Program-made: the position numbers and the translations under genes
Source: Sutcliffiella horikoshii
GTDB lineage: Bacteria > Bacillota > Bacilli > Bacillales > Bacillaceae_I
DNA: 47,138 nucleotides
Assembly: GCF_008180725.1 (NCBI RefSeq)
Contig: NZ_VTEV01000006.1
Coordinates: 255,717 to 302,854 of the forward strand
Direction: 5' to 3'
The notes under the pieces: model-generated
Told to the model about the DNA's origin: nothing
Database searches by the model: none
What the model saw: the letters and a program-made list of their open reading frames with translations, nothing else
In this document: in pieces, positions 25,695 through 34,900 of the stretch
Numbering within the stretch: position 1 is the stretch's first letter
Layout: each line of letters opens with the position of its first letter

Positions 25695-26312
25695 CTTTAG
25701 TATCTTAAATACGTTAATTTGGCTAATATTAGATAGATATAATGTATTTAAATTTACAAATGTAACCCGTAATTGAATGTAATGTGAATTTTTGATATTT
25801 AACAATATGATAAAAGGAAGAAAACATTTACTGTGTACTATACATAAATGTTTTCTTCTTGCTTACCAGAAATTATTTCCATTTCTAATTTTATATCCAA
25901 ATCAATACAGTTTTTTTTCGCTGGAGAATTATAACAGGACTAAGGAATTGAAAAATCTTCCTTAATTATAATTCACAAATGAGAATAAATGTGTTATTTC
26001 CAACAAAGGAGATTTATCCCAAAACATGGTACAATGCCTATTTCATTTTAGGACTCTATCCTGTAATAATAAGTAGTCCAAAATGGACTACTTTTTTCAT
26101 TGAAATTCCACCTTTAATTGTCATACTAATTGTAAGTTAAAAGATAATTGGAAAATTTGTGGTATTGTTATATAGATGTGATATTGTTTCTTCTTCCAAT
26201 AAAGGATTGTTTAGTAACTCATATTTCGTAGTAGACTATTACTGCACTTTATACATGTTTGAGATTTTTTAAAAGAAATTCACTTAATAGGTCGGTTAGG
26301 AATAAGTGTGGC
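25695..26312. other. AT-rich island margin without genes
   Basis: I see no coding region. It contains a perfect 14-bp inverted repeat (25817-25830 with 25845-25858, 14-nt loop) and a terminator-like hairpin at 26071-26093. An integrase gene would be expected here but none is visible. Confidence 0.6.
26071..26097 (+). terminator. orphan intrinsic terminator
   Basis: AAGTAGTCCA (26071-26080) pairs with TGGACTACTT (26084-26093), with a 3-nt loop and a following T-run on the plus strand. No recognised plus-strand gene lies upstream within the AT-rich segment. Confidence 0.75.
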
Positions 26313-26346
26313 ACAAATAGCAGTGTAGAAGCGCACTGCTATTTGT
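26313..26346 (-). terminator. terminator-like hairpin after the ger operon
   Basis: ACAAATAGCAGTG (26313-26325) pairs perfectly with CACTGCTATTTGT (26334-26346). It lies 12 bp beyond the GerC-type stop on the minus strand, but the T-run is weak. Confidence 0.65.
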
Positions 26347-26358
26347 TAGTGGTGAATC

Positions 26359-27450
26359 TTATTCAGTGATACCTGTTCCAACAATGGTAACATCCACATT
26401 CAAATCTATTTGAGCGTTCGGATACTGATCTTTCCATTTTTTAGCATCGAAACTTCTTACTTGTGCTTCATATTTAGCACCAATGCCTAACGGATCAACA
26501 TGCAATTCACGAAACTGATTAATTAGAGCTGTACCTTCATCTTTCAATTGTTTTTCGATGTTTTTTTCTATTTCTTTTTTGTCGCTTGGCAAGGCTTCGC
26601 CATTGGAAGAAAAATTTTCGATGATCCTTGCTTTAATGTTTAATTGGATTGTAATGGATGGTTCTTCATTGATCATTTCTACATGATAGATTGGACGGGA
26701 ACGGATAATTTCAAATGCCAGTTTACCCTTATTTTCAAGCGCTGTATAATGACCCCCTTTTTGCCGTTTTTCTACCAAAAGGCCGAATATGAAGGTATGT
26801 TGCTTTGCAACTTGAAGAATTAATTTGTCACCTTTTAGAATACCAATGCTATGCATGATGACGACTTCATCTTCTTTAACTTTTAGAATAGGTAAATATG
26901 GATCGATTCCTTCCTGATGATATTGATACATAAATGTATTCATATCAGTCATTGGAATTGTTCCATTTTTTATATTTTGTTCTATCATTCCCTGTATTTG
27001 AAGAGCCATATTGTCAACTTCTTCAAATTTTTTATCAAGTACCTCACTCGTATCTCCATCTACTATTGCCAATTGAACGATTCTCCCGATAGAAGGATCA
27101 CGGTTATAGGTGTTAAGTAGTGGTACTATTCCTTTTTCTGACAATGTTTTACTGAAAAGAATGACACGGATTTGCCCATACTCTAATGGGAATTTTGTTT
27201 TATAGTTGGCTTCATTCGTGATTTCTTTAATTGAATCACCTATTGCCGAAATAGTTTTGGTAGTCTGTTGATCGTTACTATCTTTATAAATAGGAAACAA
27301 AAAGTAGCCTTTAATCTGTTGTTCTTCCGTAAGGTCAAATCCAGCTCCTTGGATCACATCTATCTTATTAATCTCCTTTGGAGAAAGTCTAGCCTCACAG
27401 CCGGTTAAGATAACCAGGAGAAAAAGAAAAAAATACCTAGATTGCTTCAT
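26359..27450 (-). CDS. gerKC: spore germinant receptor C subunit (Ger(x)C lipoprotein)
   Basis: The ATG at 27450 overlaps the B-subunit stop (ATGA), with GGAGG eight bases before it. A longer reading from 27471 would start inside the ribosome site. The 363-residue product has a lipoprotein signal ending LVILTGC (lipidated C18) and the Ger(x)C pattern: INKIDVIQGAGFDL near the N terminus, HTFIFGLLVEKRQKGGHY mid-protein, and a C-terminal Ger_C domain with KKEIEKNIEKQLK and DPLGIGAKY. In the family it sits on the outer leaflet of the spore inner membrane within the A-B-C receptor. The gerK label is by general similarity; gerA or gerB subfamily membership is not settled. Confidence 0.9.
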   Translation of the reverse strand: MKQSRYFFLFLLVILTGCEARLSPKEINKIDVIQGAGFDLTEEQQIKGYFLFPIYKDSNDQQTTKTISAIGDSIKEITNEANYKTKFPLEYGQIRVILFSKTLSEKGIVPLLNTYNRDPSIGRIVQLAIVDGDTSEVLDKKFEEVDNMALQIQGMIEQNIKNGTIPMTDMNTFMYQYHQEGIDPYLPILKVKEDEVVIMHSIGILKGDKLILQVAKQHTFIFGLLVEKRQKGGHYTALENKGKLAFEIIRSRPIYHVEMINEEPSITIQLNIKARIIENFSSNGEALPSDKKEIEKNIEKQLKDEGTALINQFRELHVDPLGIGAKYEAQVRSFDAKKWKDQYPNAQIDLNVDVTIVGTGITE

Positions 27451-28532
27451 GCCATTTTCCTCCTTTTCCATATCATTACAATGACCGATAAGAAAGGAAT
27501 GTACACGTAAACTAGAGCAACATGAAGGTAAATTACATATTTTTTGAAAGATTCGAGTATTTCACTTCCGTATATAAGTTGACTTCCTATAACAAAAAGA
27601 ATCAACGATACTAGCAGGGGATATTTTTGTTTGACTCCAAACAACAGTTTGCATCCTCTACTTGAGCACCAGAGTATGAGAGACAGAAATGATAAAATTA
27701 CAAGCATGTATATACAAATAAAGACATACTCAAAACGTTCAAAAAACGGAACATACATAAATTTAACAATTGTAAGTACTGGCCATTTCTGGATTTTCAA
27801 CTGTGCTTCACTGAAAAATAAAAAGCATGCTATTGCTGATAACGTATAAAGTAAAGTAGTGACAATAATAGCGTAATGAGCATACTTTTGAGATTGTTTA
27901 TTTTTTTTAATAAACGGATAAATCAATAAAATCACCTCAAATCCTGACATCGTGTAGATTGTTCCATTTATCCCCTTAAGGATCTCAAGAAACGAGTGAT
28001 CCATTAAAGGAAGTAAATTGTCCAGATGATAGTATTTGTTAGGAGTCACTAAGGCAGTCACTTGAGACAATAAAGGGAAGATGGAAGAGAAAAAACAAAT
28101 CCCAACAACTGCCCTAAATCCACCAGACACGATGTAATAGACAATGACCACGATTATAAATGATAAAATCCCAGCAGGAACACTTGGATACATCCAAACC
28201 TGTAAAATTTCAACATAGGATTGTAAGACAGAAAAACCCAGTGCCCCCAAATATACGACAAATAGAAAATTGATTCCATTTCCAATTAAATTACCGAAAA
28301 TGGTACGGTTAATATAGAGGAGGTCACCGTCAAGCGCATTCATAATTTTATACATGAGAAACATAATAGATTGAACGATAACTCCCGCTAGAAGAACACA
28401 TATCCAACTATCGTAACCTGCGTAATTTGCTAGATCACGTTGGAAACTTAAAATACCGACGCCCACTTGAGAAGAGATAATAATGAAAAATACAAAATAC
28501 GGTGATACTTGATAGTTCTTAGGAATGGACAC
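27447..28532 (-). CDS. gerKB: spore germinant receptor B subunit (amino-acid permease-like)
   Basis: The 361-residue integral membrane protein has about ten helices and a spore_permease (APC-superfamily) pattern, starting SPYFVFFIIISSQVGVGILSFQRDLANYAG with the glycine-rich first-helix break. In GerA-type receptors the B subunit binds the germinant. It lies 16 bp after the A-subunit gene and overlaps the C-subunit gene by 4 bp, the usual A-B-C operon. The start at 28532 lies just past the A-subunit stop. Confidence 0.92.
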   Translation of the reverse strand: MSIPKNYQVSPYFVFFIIISSQVGVGILSFQRDLANYAGYDSWICVLLAGVIVQSIMFLMYKIMNALDGDLLYINRTIFGNLIGNGINFLFVVYLGALGFSVLQSYVEILQVWMYPSVPAGILSFIIVVIVYYIVSGGFRAVVGICFFSSIFPLLSQVTALVTPNKYYHLDNLLPLMDHSFLEILKGINGTIYTMSGFEVILLIYPFIKKNKQSQKYAHYAIIVTTLLYTLSAIACFLFFSEAQLKIQKWPVLTIVKFMYVPFFERFEYVFICIYMLVILSFLSLILWCSSRGCKLLFGVKQKYPLLVSLILFVIGSQLIYGSEILESFKKYVIYLHVALVYVYIPFLSVIVMIWKRRKMA

Positions 28533-28548
28533 ATAATCACCCTACTTT

Positions 28549-30039
28549 CTATTCGTCAAAATCAGTTGTTCGTTTGTGCTGAGAGACATATCTGGTTGTT
28601 TTTTTCTTTTTCTCCGACTTCGTTAAATCAGCAATTTTTTTTTGTTTAGAAAAAGGCAGACGTATCCACATATCCTGAATATTTGATTTGCGAAATGGAT
28701 ATAACCCACTATACGGACTTCCGACAGAAGAAAGGCGAACAACATGAATTACAGTAAAGAAGAACCCAGCCGCTACTCCTAGTAATCCAAGTAACTGAGC
28801 CAGAAAAATAAGTGGGAATTTAATAAGTCGAATGCTGTTCCCTGTTTTATAAATAGGTGTGACAAAGTTAGCAATCGTACCAAGACTTACAAGTATCAAC
28901 AGAATATTACTTGTTAGATTAGCTTCCACAACTGCCTGACCAATTACGATTGCTCCAATAATCCCAAGAGTTTGCGCTACTTTTAAAGGTAAATGAACCC
29001 CTGCCTCTCTTATTGATTCAATCAATAGTTCCAGAATTAAAGCTTCGACAAAAGGACTGAATGGTACCATATATCGGGAGGAAGCCAAGGAAGCAAATAA
29101 TCCCGAAGGTATTAATTCGTAATGATAGGTCAACACCGCGACATACAAGGGTGAAAGTAAAATAGAAAAGAAAAAGGAAAAAAATCTCAGTAGTCTGAAA
29201 AAACTAGATACCATCCATGGATAACTGTAATCTTCAATAGAGTTAAATGACTCCAATAATGTTATCGGTAATATGATTACATCAGGAGATCCATCAACAA
29301 CAATAGAAATCTTCCCTTCTGTTAGTGCTCCAACCACTCTGTCAAATCTTTCTGTAACAATAGATTGTGGAAATAGGGAATTTGAATTGTCGTCAATCAT
29401 TGCAGTTATGTATGAACTATCCAATATTTGGTTGTATTCAATTATGGATAACCTTTCCAAAATGTCGTTGACCAATTCACCGTTTGCAACACCTTCCATA
29501 TATAAAACGGCTACCTTTGTTTTTGTATATGCCCCAATATTTAACTCCTTAACTACTAGTTCTTGAATAGGAAGACGTTTTCTTATGAGATTCACATTGG
29601 TATCCAACTCTTCAATAAACCCTACTTGTGGACCAAGTATAGATGACTCTTTGAGTGGAGGACCAACTGGTCGGAACGCCGTTTCAGGAATGCTAACCAA
29701 AAGACATTGTCTATCTTGTTTTTGTTGGCGGATGGCAACGTGACCTGCTAGAATGCTATCTACAATGAGTTGGTCATCTTCTGTTAATAAAACATTCTGG
29801 ATGGGTATTCTAGAGGCTAATTGATCGAGAGGCAATGTCGAATCTAAATAAGGAAGAACATCCCTTTGTAATATTTCAGACTTAATTAATGTCCGAAAGT
29901 ATGAGATCCAAAATGGGTCGGATGTATTAAGAGAAGTATGATAGTCAATATAATCATTTGATTTCTCCAAGGCTTGATGCCAGGTGTTATGTTTATCAAA
30001 AGGTATGTGTTCTTTTGACTTAGTATCATTCATTTGCAT
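28549..30039 (-). CDS. gerKA: spore germinant receptor A subunit (GerA family)
   Basis: The 496-residue product has a large soluble N-terminal domain (1-260) and about five helices in 290-440. Family motifs are seen: TKTKVAVLYMEGVANGELV, FPQSIVTERFDRVVGALTEGKISIVVDGSP, and PLKVAQTLGIIGAIVIGQAVVEAN. GAGGA eight bases before the ATG at 30039 fits. A basic C-terminal tail (about 470-496) is cytoplasmic. In the family A subunits form channels that release cations on germinant binding. A decayed paralogue lies directly upstream at 30700-31266 on the same strand. Confidence 0.93.
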   Translation of the reverse strand: MQMNDTKSKEHIPFDKHNTWHQALEKSNDYIDYHTSLNTSDPFWISYFRTLIKSEILQRDVLPYLDSTLPLDQLASRIPIQNVLLTEDDQLIVDSILAGHVAIRQQKQDRQCLLVSIPETAFRPVGPPLKESSILGPQVGFIEELDTNVNLIRKRLPIQELVVKELNIGAYTKTKVAVLYMEGVANGELVNDILERLSIIEYNQILDSSYITAMIDDNSNSLFPQSIVTERFDRVVGALTEGKISIVVDGSPDVIILPITLLESFNSIEDYSYPWMVSSFFRLLRFFSFFFSILLSPLYVAVLTYHYELIPSGLFASLASSRYMVPFSPFVEALILELLIESIREAGVHLPLKVAQTLGIIGAIVIGQAVVEANLTSNILLILVSLGTIANFVTPIYKTGNSIRLIKFPLIFLAQLLGLLGVAAGFFFTVIHVVRLSSVGSPYSGLYPFRKSNIQDMWIRLPFSKQKKIADLTKSEKKKKTTRYVSQHKRTTDFDE

Positions 30040-30310
30040 AATTTAAGTCCTCAATCTGTTTTTGTATATTTTGCTAAAATATTGAAGGTTTTATTCATGA
30101 AGTGGCCTGAAATAAAACAGTTATTCTGTGTGGTTTATCTATTTTCAACAATCTAGAAGCTTTTCTGGAAGACCTGGAAGCCTTAACCTTAATCAACGAA
30201 CCAGCTAATGGATGCTCAGTTGTTATTCTGTTATACGGGGGTTTTGTTCATTAACGATCTTCAGCAATCTAGGAGCGATTACGGCATAGGTAATCGCTAT
30301 TTCCATATTT
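30040..30310. other. ger upstream region with short direct repeat and hairpin
   Basis: The region has no gene. A degenerate direct repeat (TCAACAATCTAGAAGC near 30143, TCAGCAATCTAGGAGC near 30260) is followed by a hairpin AGCGATTAC/GTAATCGCT (30274-30298). A sporulation promoter for the ger operon would be expected here, but I cannot assign its boxes. Confidence 0.4.
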
Positions 30311-30719
30311 AAGAATTCGATTGGTTTAACTCTTATTTTATTATTAACATTGGTAGGCTGTCAGCAGTATTCGGCAATATCAGAGGACATTGAACCAACA
30401 AAAGACGTAGAAGGTTTTGAAGAACCCGAACCATCAGATTGGATAGAATTTATAAAACCTGTAAGAGAATATATGCACCATCGAACTCAAGCGGTGTTGA
30501 ATAACGATATAAACATCCTATGGGAAAGGTATCCAGAATTAAAAGAGAATAAAGACTTTGTAAAAGGAATTAATGTAGAAGAAAATGAAGTTAATCATTA
30601 AATCAAGGGTTTGACTTAGTGGATGCCAATTACACTATTGAAAGTTATGAGTGCAACCTATTAAAAGAGATAGGGACGAATTCGAAAGTAAGATCCAGGC
30701 ATTATTGCTCGGAGTAAAT
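30311..30719 (+). pseudogene. broken lipoprotein gene
   Basis: From 30311 the frame reads KNSIGLTLILLLTLVGCQQ, a lipoprotein signal with lipobox LVGC. The codon before the Lys is TTT, with no ATG, GTG or TTG at the expected start. The frame runs to a stop at 30599. Two bases later another frame continues plausibly (QGFDLVDANYTIESYE...) to a stop near 30717. Loss of start plus a frameshift suggest decay. The only standard start, TTG at 30350, would remove most of the signal peptide. The protein is not recognised. Confidence 0.55.
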
Positions 30720-31266
30720 GTGAGCAATAGTCCATCAAATTGGCTCTAATTCGGTCCACTCTTTCGGTTACGAGCATTCTCGGAAACAAGGAAAATTTTT
30801 TATCTTGAATCAATTCTTGGACGAAACCTGGAAATTCAACATAATCAATATCTATGCTATCGATTCTCCGAGTGAATGTCTTTAAGACTTCTTTGTTGAC
30901 AAGAGATTGCAGGTAAAGTACGGCGACCTTTGTATTCGACCTTTTACCAAGCTGTAGGAAGTTATCACAAGGTCAGGGGGTGTGATTTTTTTTCGAAGCA
31001 AATATTAGACTAGTGTCTAGGTTTTCAATCAATGCCTGACTGGAACCCCGAAGAACCCGTTCGTTCACAGGTAGGTTAAGTGATTGTTCTTTTGTCAAGA
31101 CAGTTCCTTACATCCCTTTCTCGCAGCAAAGATAAATTCTTGGACAGCATCAAATTCAACCATGGTAGTTAGATAAAAAAGTCTATAGGTTCTGTCAATC
31201 TGAGCTGTGGAATAATAATTCCTTCAGTGAATTCTCATTGCTGTCCAAAGAACGGTCAGCTTTCAT
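30700..31266 (-). pseudogene. truncated, frameshifted germinant receptor A-subunit remnant
   Basis: Minus-strand fragments match the N-terminal half of GerA-family A subunits. There is an ATG at 31266 with GAGGGG upstream, then MKADRSLDSNENSLKELLFHSSD and a stop. Further fragments are VEFDAVQEFIFAARK, QSLNLPVNERVLRGSSQALIENLDTSL, then in another frame SNTKVAVLYLQSLVNKEVL and FPRMLVTERVDRIRANL. The last two align with TKTKVAVLYMEGVANGELV and FPQSIVTERFDRVVGAL of the intact neighbour. Several frameshifts and stops occur and the whole membrane half is missing. Confidence 0.85.
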
Positions 31267-31648
31267 TACAGGCCCCTCTTTTCTCCTATAAGGAAGGTTT
31301 CCCATAATTTTTCCATTATTCGTTTTTCTATTCTGTTCGCAATCGTTGGTTTTGTTTAATATAAACGACAGATTTTTCACTATTCTTCCTGAAAACTATG
31401 GGAAATCCCCAATGGAATTTTTTACAAAACTATATACCCCTATCTAACTAGGCTTTTTTTTATTCAGTTTATCTAATTCCCCCAATTTATATTTCCTAAA
31501 AAACAAAATGAAATTGAAGAAAATATAGAGTTTTCTAGATTTATATAGCTTAAAAAATTCTCGTTTTTTGATTACTATACATTGAATTCCCACAATACAC
31601 TTCGAAATAGATTACCAGTACAATAAAAAACAGAGAAAATACAGAATA
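31267..31648. other. AT-rich non-coding segment
   Basis: No gene, RNA or clear promoter is recognised. It is markedly AT-rich and lies between the ger remnant and the leader of the giant protease gene. Confidence 0.5.
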
Positions 31649-31804
31649 TTATTTAAAGTTAATCAATTCTTCTTTTTTAGACAAGTATCTCCAAACGCAA
31701 AAAAATAAATTCATTAAGTGTATGTAATTTCCAATTCTATTCTTTATCAAAACTTTTTGGTGATACTTTTCAGCTAATAAATAGGAGTTTGGAATTTTGT
31801 TCAT
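31649..31804 (-). CDS. possible small ORF, 51 residues, unknown
   Basis: The ATG at 31804 has GAGGAG six bases upstream, a good ribosome site. The predicted peptide MNKIPNSYLLAEKY... is basic with one modestly hydrophobic stretch (IHLMNLFFCVWRYL). It is divergent from the giant protease gene. No homology is recognised and codon statistics cannot decide at this length; the ribosome site is the main evidence. The same strand is open upstream to 31870. Confidence 0.35.
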   Translation of the reverse strand: MNKIPNSYLLAEKYHQKVLIKNRIGNYIHLMNLFFCVWRYLSKKEELINFK

Positions 31805-31924
31805 TAAGGTCTCCTCACAATTATATGAGAGGAAAATCCTTATGATATAGCAGGTTAAATCTTGAACCAAAGGTTTTAGGATTTTGCCAGCAACTTAATA
31901 TTATATTTTCATAGGAGGGGAAAA

Positions 31925-34900
31925 ATGAGTAAGAGAAAGAGACAAACCAGGAGAGTGTTATCTATATTATTATTGATTGCAATGCTTATTAACATTGCGT
32001 TGCCAAATTTAACACTAGCCAATACAGCATCTGATAATCAGAATCAAACATCAGACGAAACTTTTAATGCAGAAGAAGTAAACCGTATTCTTGCCGGTCT
32101 TACTTCTGAACAAAAAGCAAACATCAATAAGCTCACTGGAGCAGAAAATGCGAAAAAAATCCATGTGGATCCTAGTGATCTGCGTAGTTCAAAAAATTTG
32201 AATGTAATCGTTCAATTTACAGTGGATCCAGCTAAAATCCAAATGATTAAACAAGCATTAGCAAATGGTGGAGCTACTGTCAATAACCAAGAGTTTGCTA
32301 CAGATTATGCTGAAGCAGAAAAAAGGGTGGAAGAATCTCACAAACAATTTAAAAGCTTTGTAAATTCGCAGCCCAAAACGCAAATCATTGGCGGACAAAC
32401 TATTAATAATAGTATGAGTATTACGAGAGAATTCTCCGAAGCATTCAATGGTGTTGCGTTATCACTACCTGCAAACCTCGTTACAAGTATTGCAGAGTTT
32501 GAAAATGTTGCATCGATTTGGACTTCAGAAACATTTGAAGTTCCACAACTAACTAACACAGCAGATGCTGCACAGACAAGTGGTATGGCAGGTAAACCTA
32601 CGTCAGGGCTTAAATTATTGGGTCTTGATAAGCTTCAAGCAGAAGGACATACAGGAATTATTAAATCAGGTCCTAATGCAGGGGAGAAAGTGAAGGTCGG
32701 TGTATTAGATACTGGTATTGACTACAATCACCCTGATTTATACAAAGTAACACACGATGAAAACGGAAAACGATATGGTGGACATGACTTTATTAATGCA
32801 GTGGTCAATTCAGATGGTACTGTCGTATTCAGTGATGACAATGACCCGATGGAAACGATTTACTCAGACTGGCTGCATGCGAAGGAAAATCCATCATCAG
32901 TACTATATCCGGCGACACCGGATTATAAAAATTATATTACAGCGCATGGAACACACGTTTCAGGGACAGTTGCTGCAAATACTACAGATAACAACCTAAT
33001 CTATTCAGCTAATGGTGTTGCACCAGATGTGGAGCTTCATGGCTATCGTGTGCTTGGTCCAGGTGGAATAGGTTTTGCGGACGCTATCTTGAATGGTATT
33101 GATCAAGCAGTGAAAGATGGGATGCAAGTCATCAATCTTTCTCTTGGTTCACTTAATAATGACCCATTATACCCAACAAGTATCGCCATTAACAATGCTA
33201 CATTAGCTGGGGTTACATGTGTTGTATCAGCAGGAAATGCAGGGCCAAGTCCGGCCACTGTAGGTTCTCCGGGAACTGCAGCGCTAGCTATAACAATTGG
33301 TGCCAGTACGATTCCAGTTGAGATTCCGGTAATGACGATTATAAATGGTAAAACTCCTTACCAAGCTCGTTTATTTGGTAAAAGCTTTACAGACAGTGAT
33401 GATGCATTTGCCGGAAAAACATTTTCTATTGTAGATGTTGGTTTAGGTAAACCAACAAATTACAATGGAAAGGATTTGTCAGGGAAAATTGCCCTCGTGA
33501 AACGTGGAGGGTTCACATTAACAGAAAAAATGGGTAATGCCAAGGCTGCTGGCGCAATAGGAATGATTATTTGGAACAATGCCGCGGATGAAGACAACCA
33601 AGGCTATATCTCCGCTTTCTTAGGCACAAGCATGGATAATGTATATTCCGTTTCATTGACACAATCACAAGGCCAGGCTCTTGTTGATGTGATTGCCAAT
33701 GACCCAAGTAAAGAAACAACCATTACTTTCCCATCTAAACTAGATACACCAATCATGAAAAATGCGGATGAATTGGCTGGCTTCAGTTCTACAGGTCCGG
33801 TTAATAACTATGATATAAAGCCAGACGTCATTGCACCAGGTGTTGACATTATTTCCACCATGCCATTTGATACATGGGAACCTCAAGAAGGTCAACCACA
33901 TGATTATACGTATGCTTATCAATCAATGTCCGGTACATCCATGGCAGCACCACATGTCACAGGGGTTGCCGCTTTGGTTTTAGCTGCTAATCCGGATTAT
34001 AAACCGGCAGATATTAAAACAGCTTTAACGAACACAGCGAAGGATGTTAACACAGAATCAACGACGTATAGTGTATACCAAGTTGGAGCTGGACGTGTTG
34101 ACCCTGGCCGGGCAATAAATGCGGATGTGAAAATCCAAGTATTAGACAAAGCAAATCATTATGATGACCCAAGATATATTTATGAGAATGATCCTATAAT
34201 GAGACAAATAGATGACATTAGAGGAAGCATTTTCTTCGGGTTTAAAGGTAGGGGAGAAGGCGCAAACGATGGATCTGATGATGTAGTATCATCTAAAGAC
34301 TTTAACGTAATCAATCAAGGAACTAGCAGTAAGACCTTTAATGTGAGTACAACATTTATTTCAACAAAATTTGCTGAATCAAATGAAGTAGGTCCTGGAA
34401 CAGGAAATGATGTGAAAGTTGATGTTTCCGTTAATAATGACAATAGGACAAGCATTCAGGTAGACGGAGCTAGTACTGTTAAAGCAACAGCAACCATTAC
34501 GATTCCATCAAATGCTATGGAAGGCACTTATGAAGGGTATATTTATCTTGTAAATGCTTCCGACTCAACCGAGTCATATCGCATTCCTTTCACCATTTCA
34601 ATCGCAGAAAAAGGGATTGATTTTGCTGCAGACATCAAGTCAACGACAGTTTCATTTAGAGATTCAGGTTACTTTAATCCAAATGCTGGTGCACCTGGAT
34701 TAGGCTATCGATACACTGTCAATAGTCAAATGGAAAGTATGTATCTGTTGTTAAAAGACAATGAAGGAAATTATTTAGGAATCGTTCAAAATGAATCTGG
34801 AATCAGTCATAAGAACCCAGGTGTTATTTACACTAGAAACCCAATGCTTATAAGCGGACGATATCTTCCATTTACAAAGCCGTATAACGGATCACTGGAT

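Noticed and set aside
25582-25805. Small open frames across the tRNA fragment
   Set aside because: They read through a terminator and tRNA sequence and have no ribosome binding site.
30350-30601. 83-residue gene with TTG start as an intact CDS
   Set aside because: The TTG lies inside an obvious lipoprotein signal sequence whose true start codon is missing, so I call it a pseudogene.
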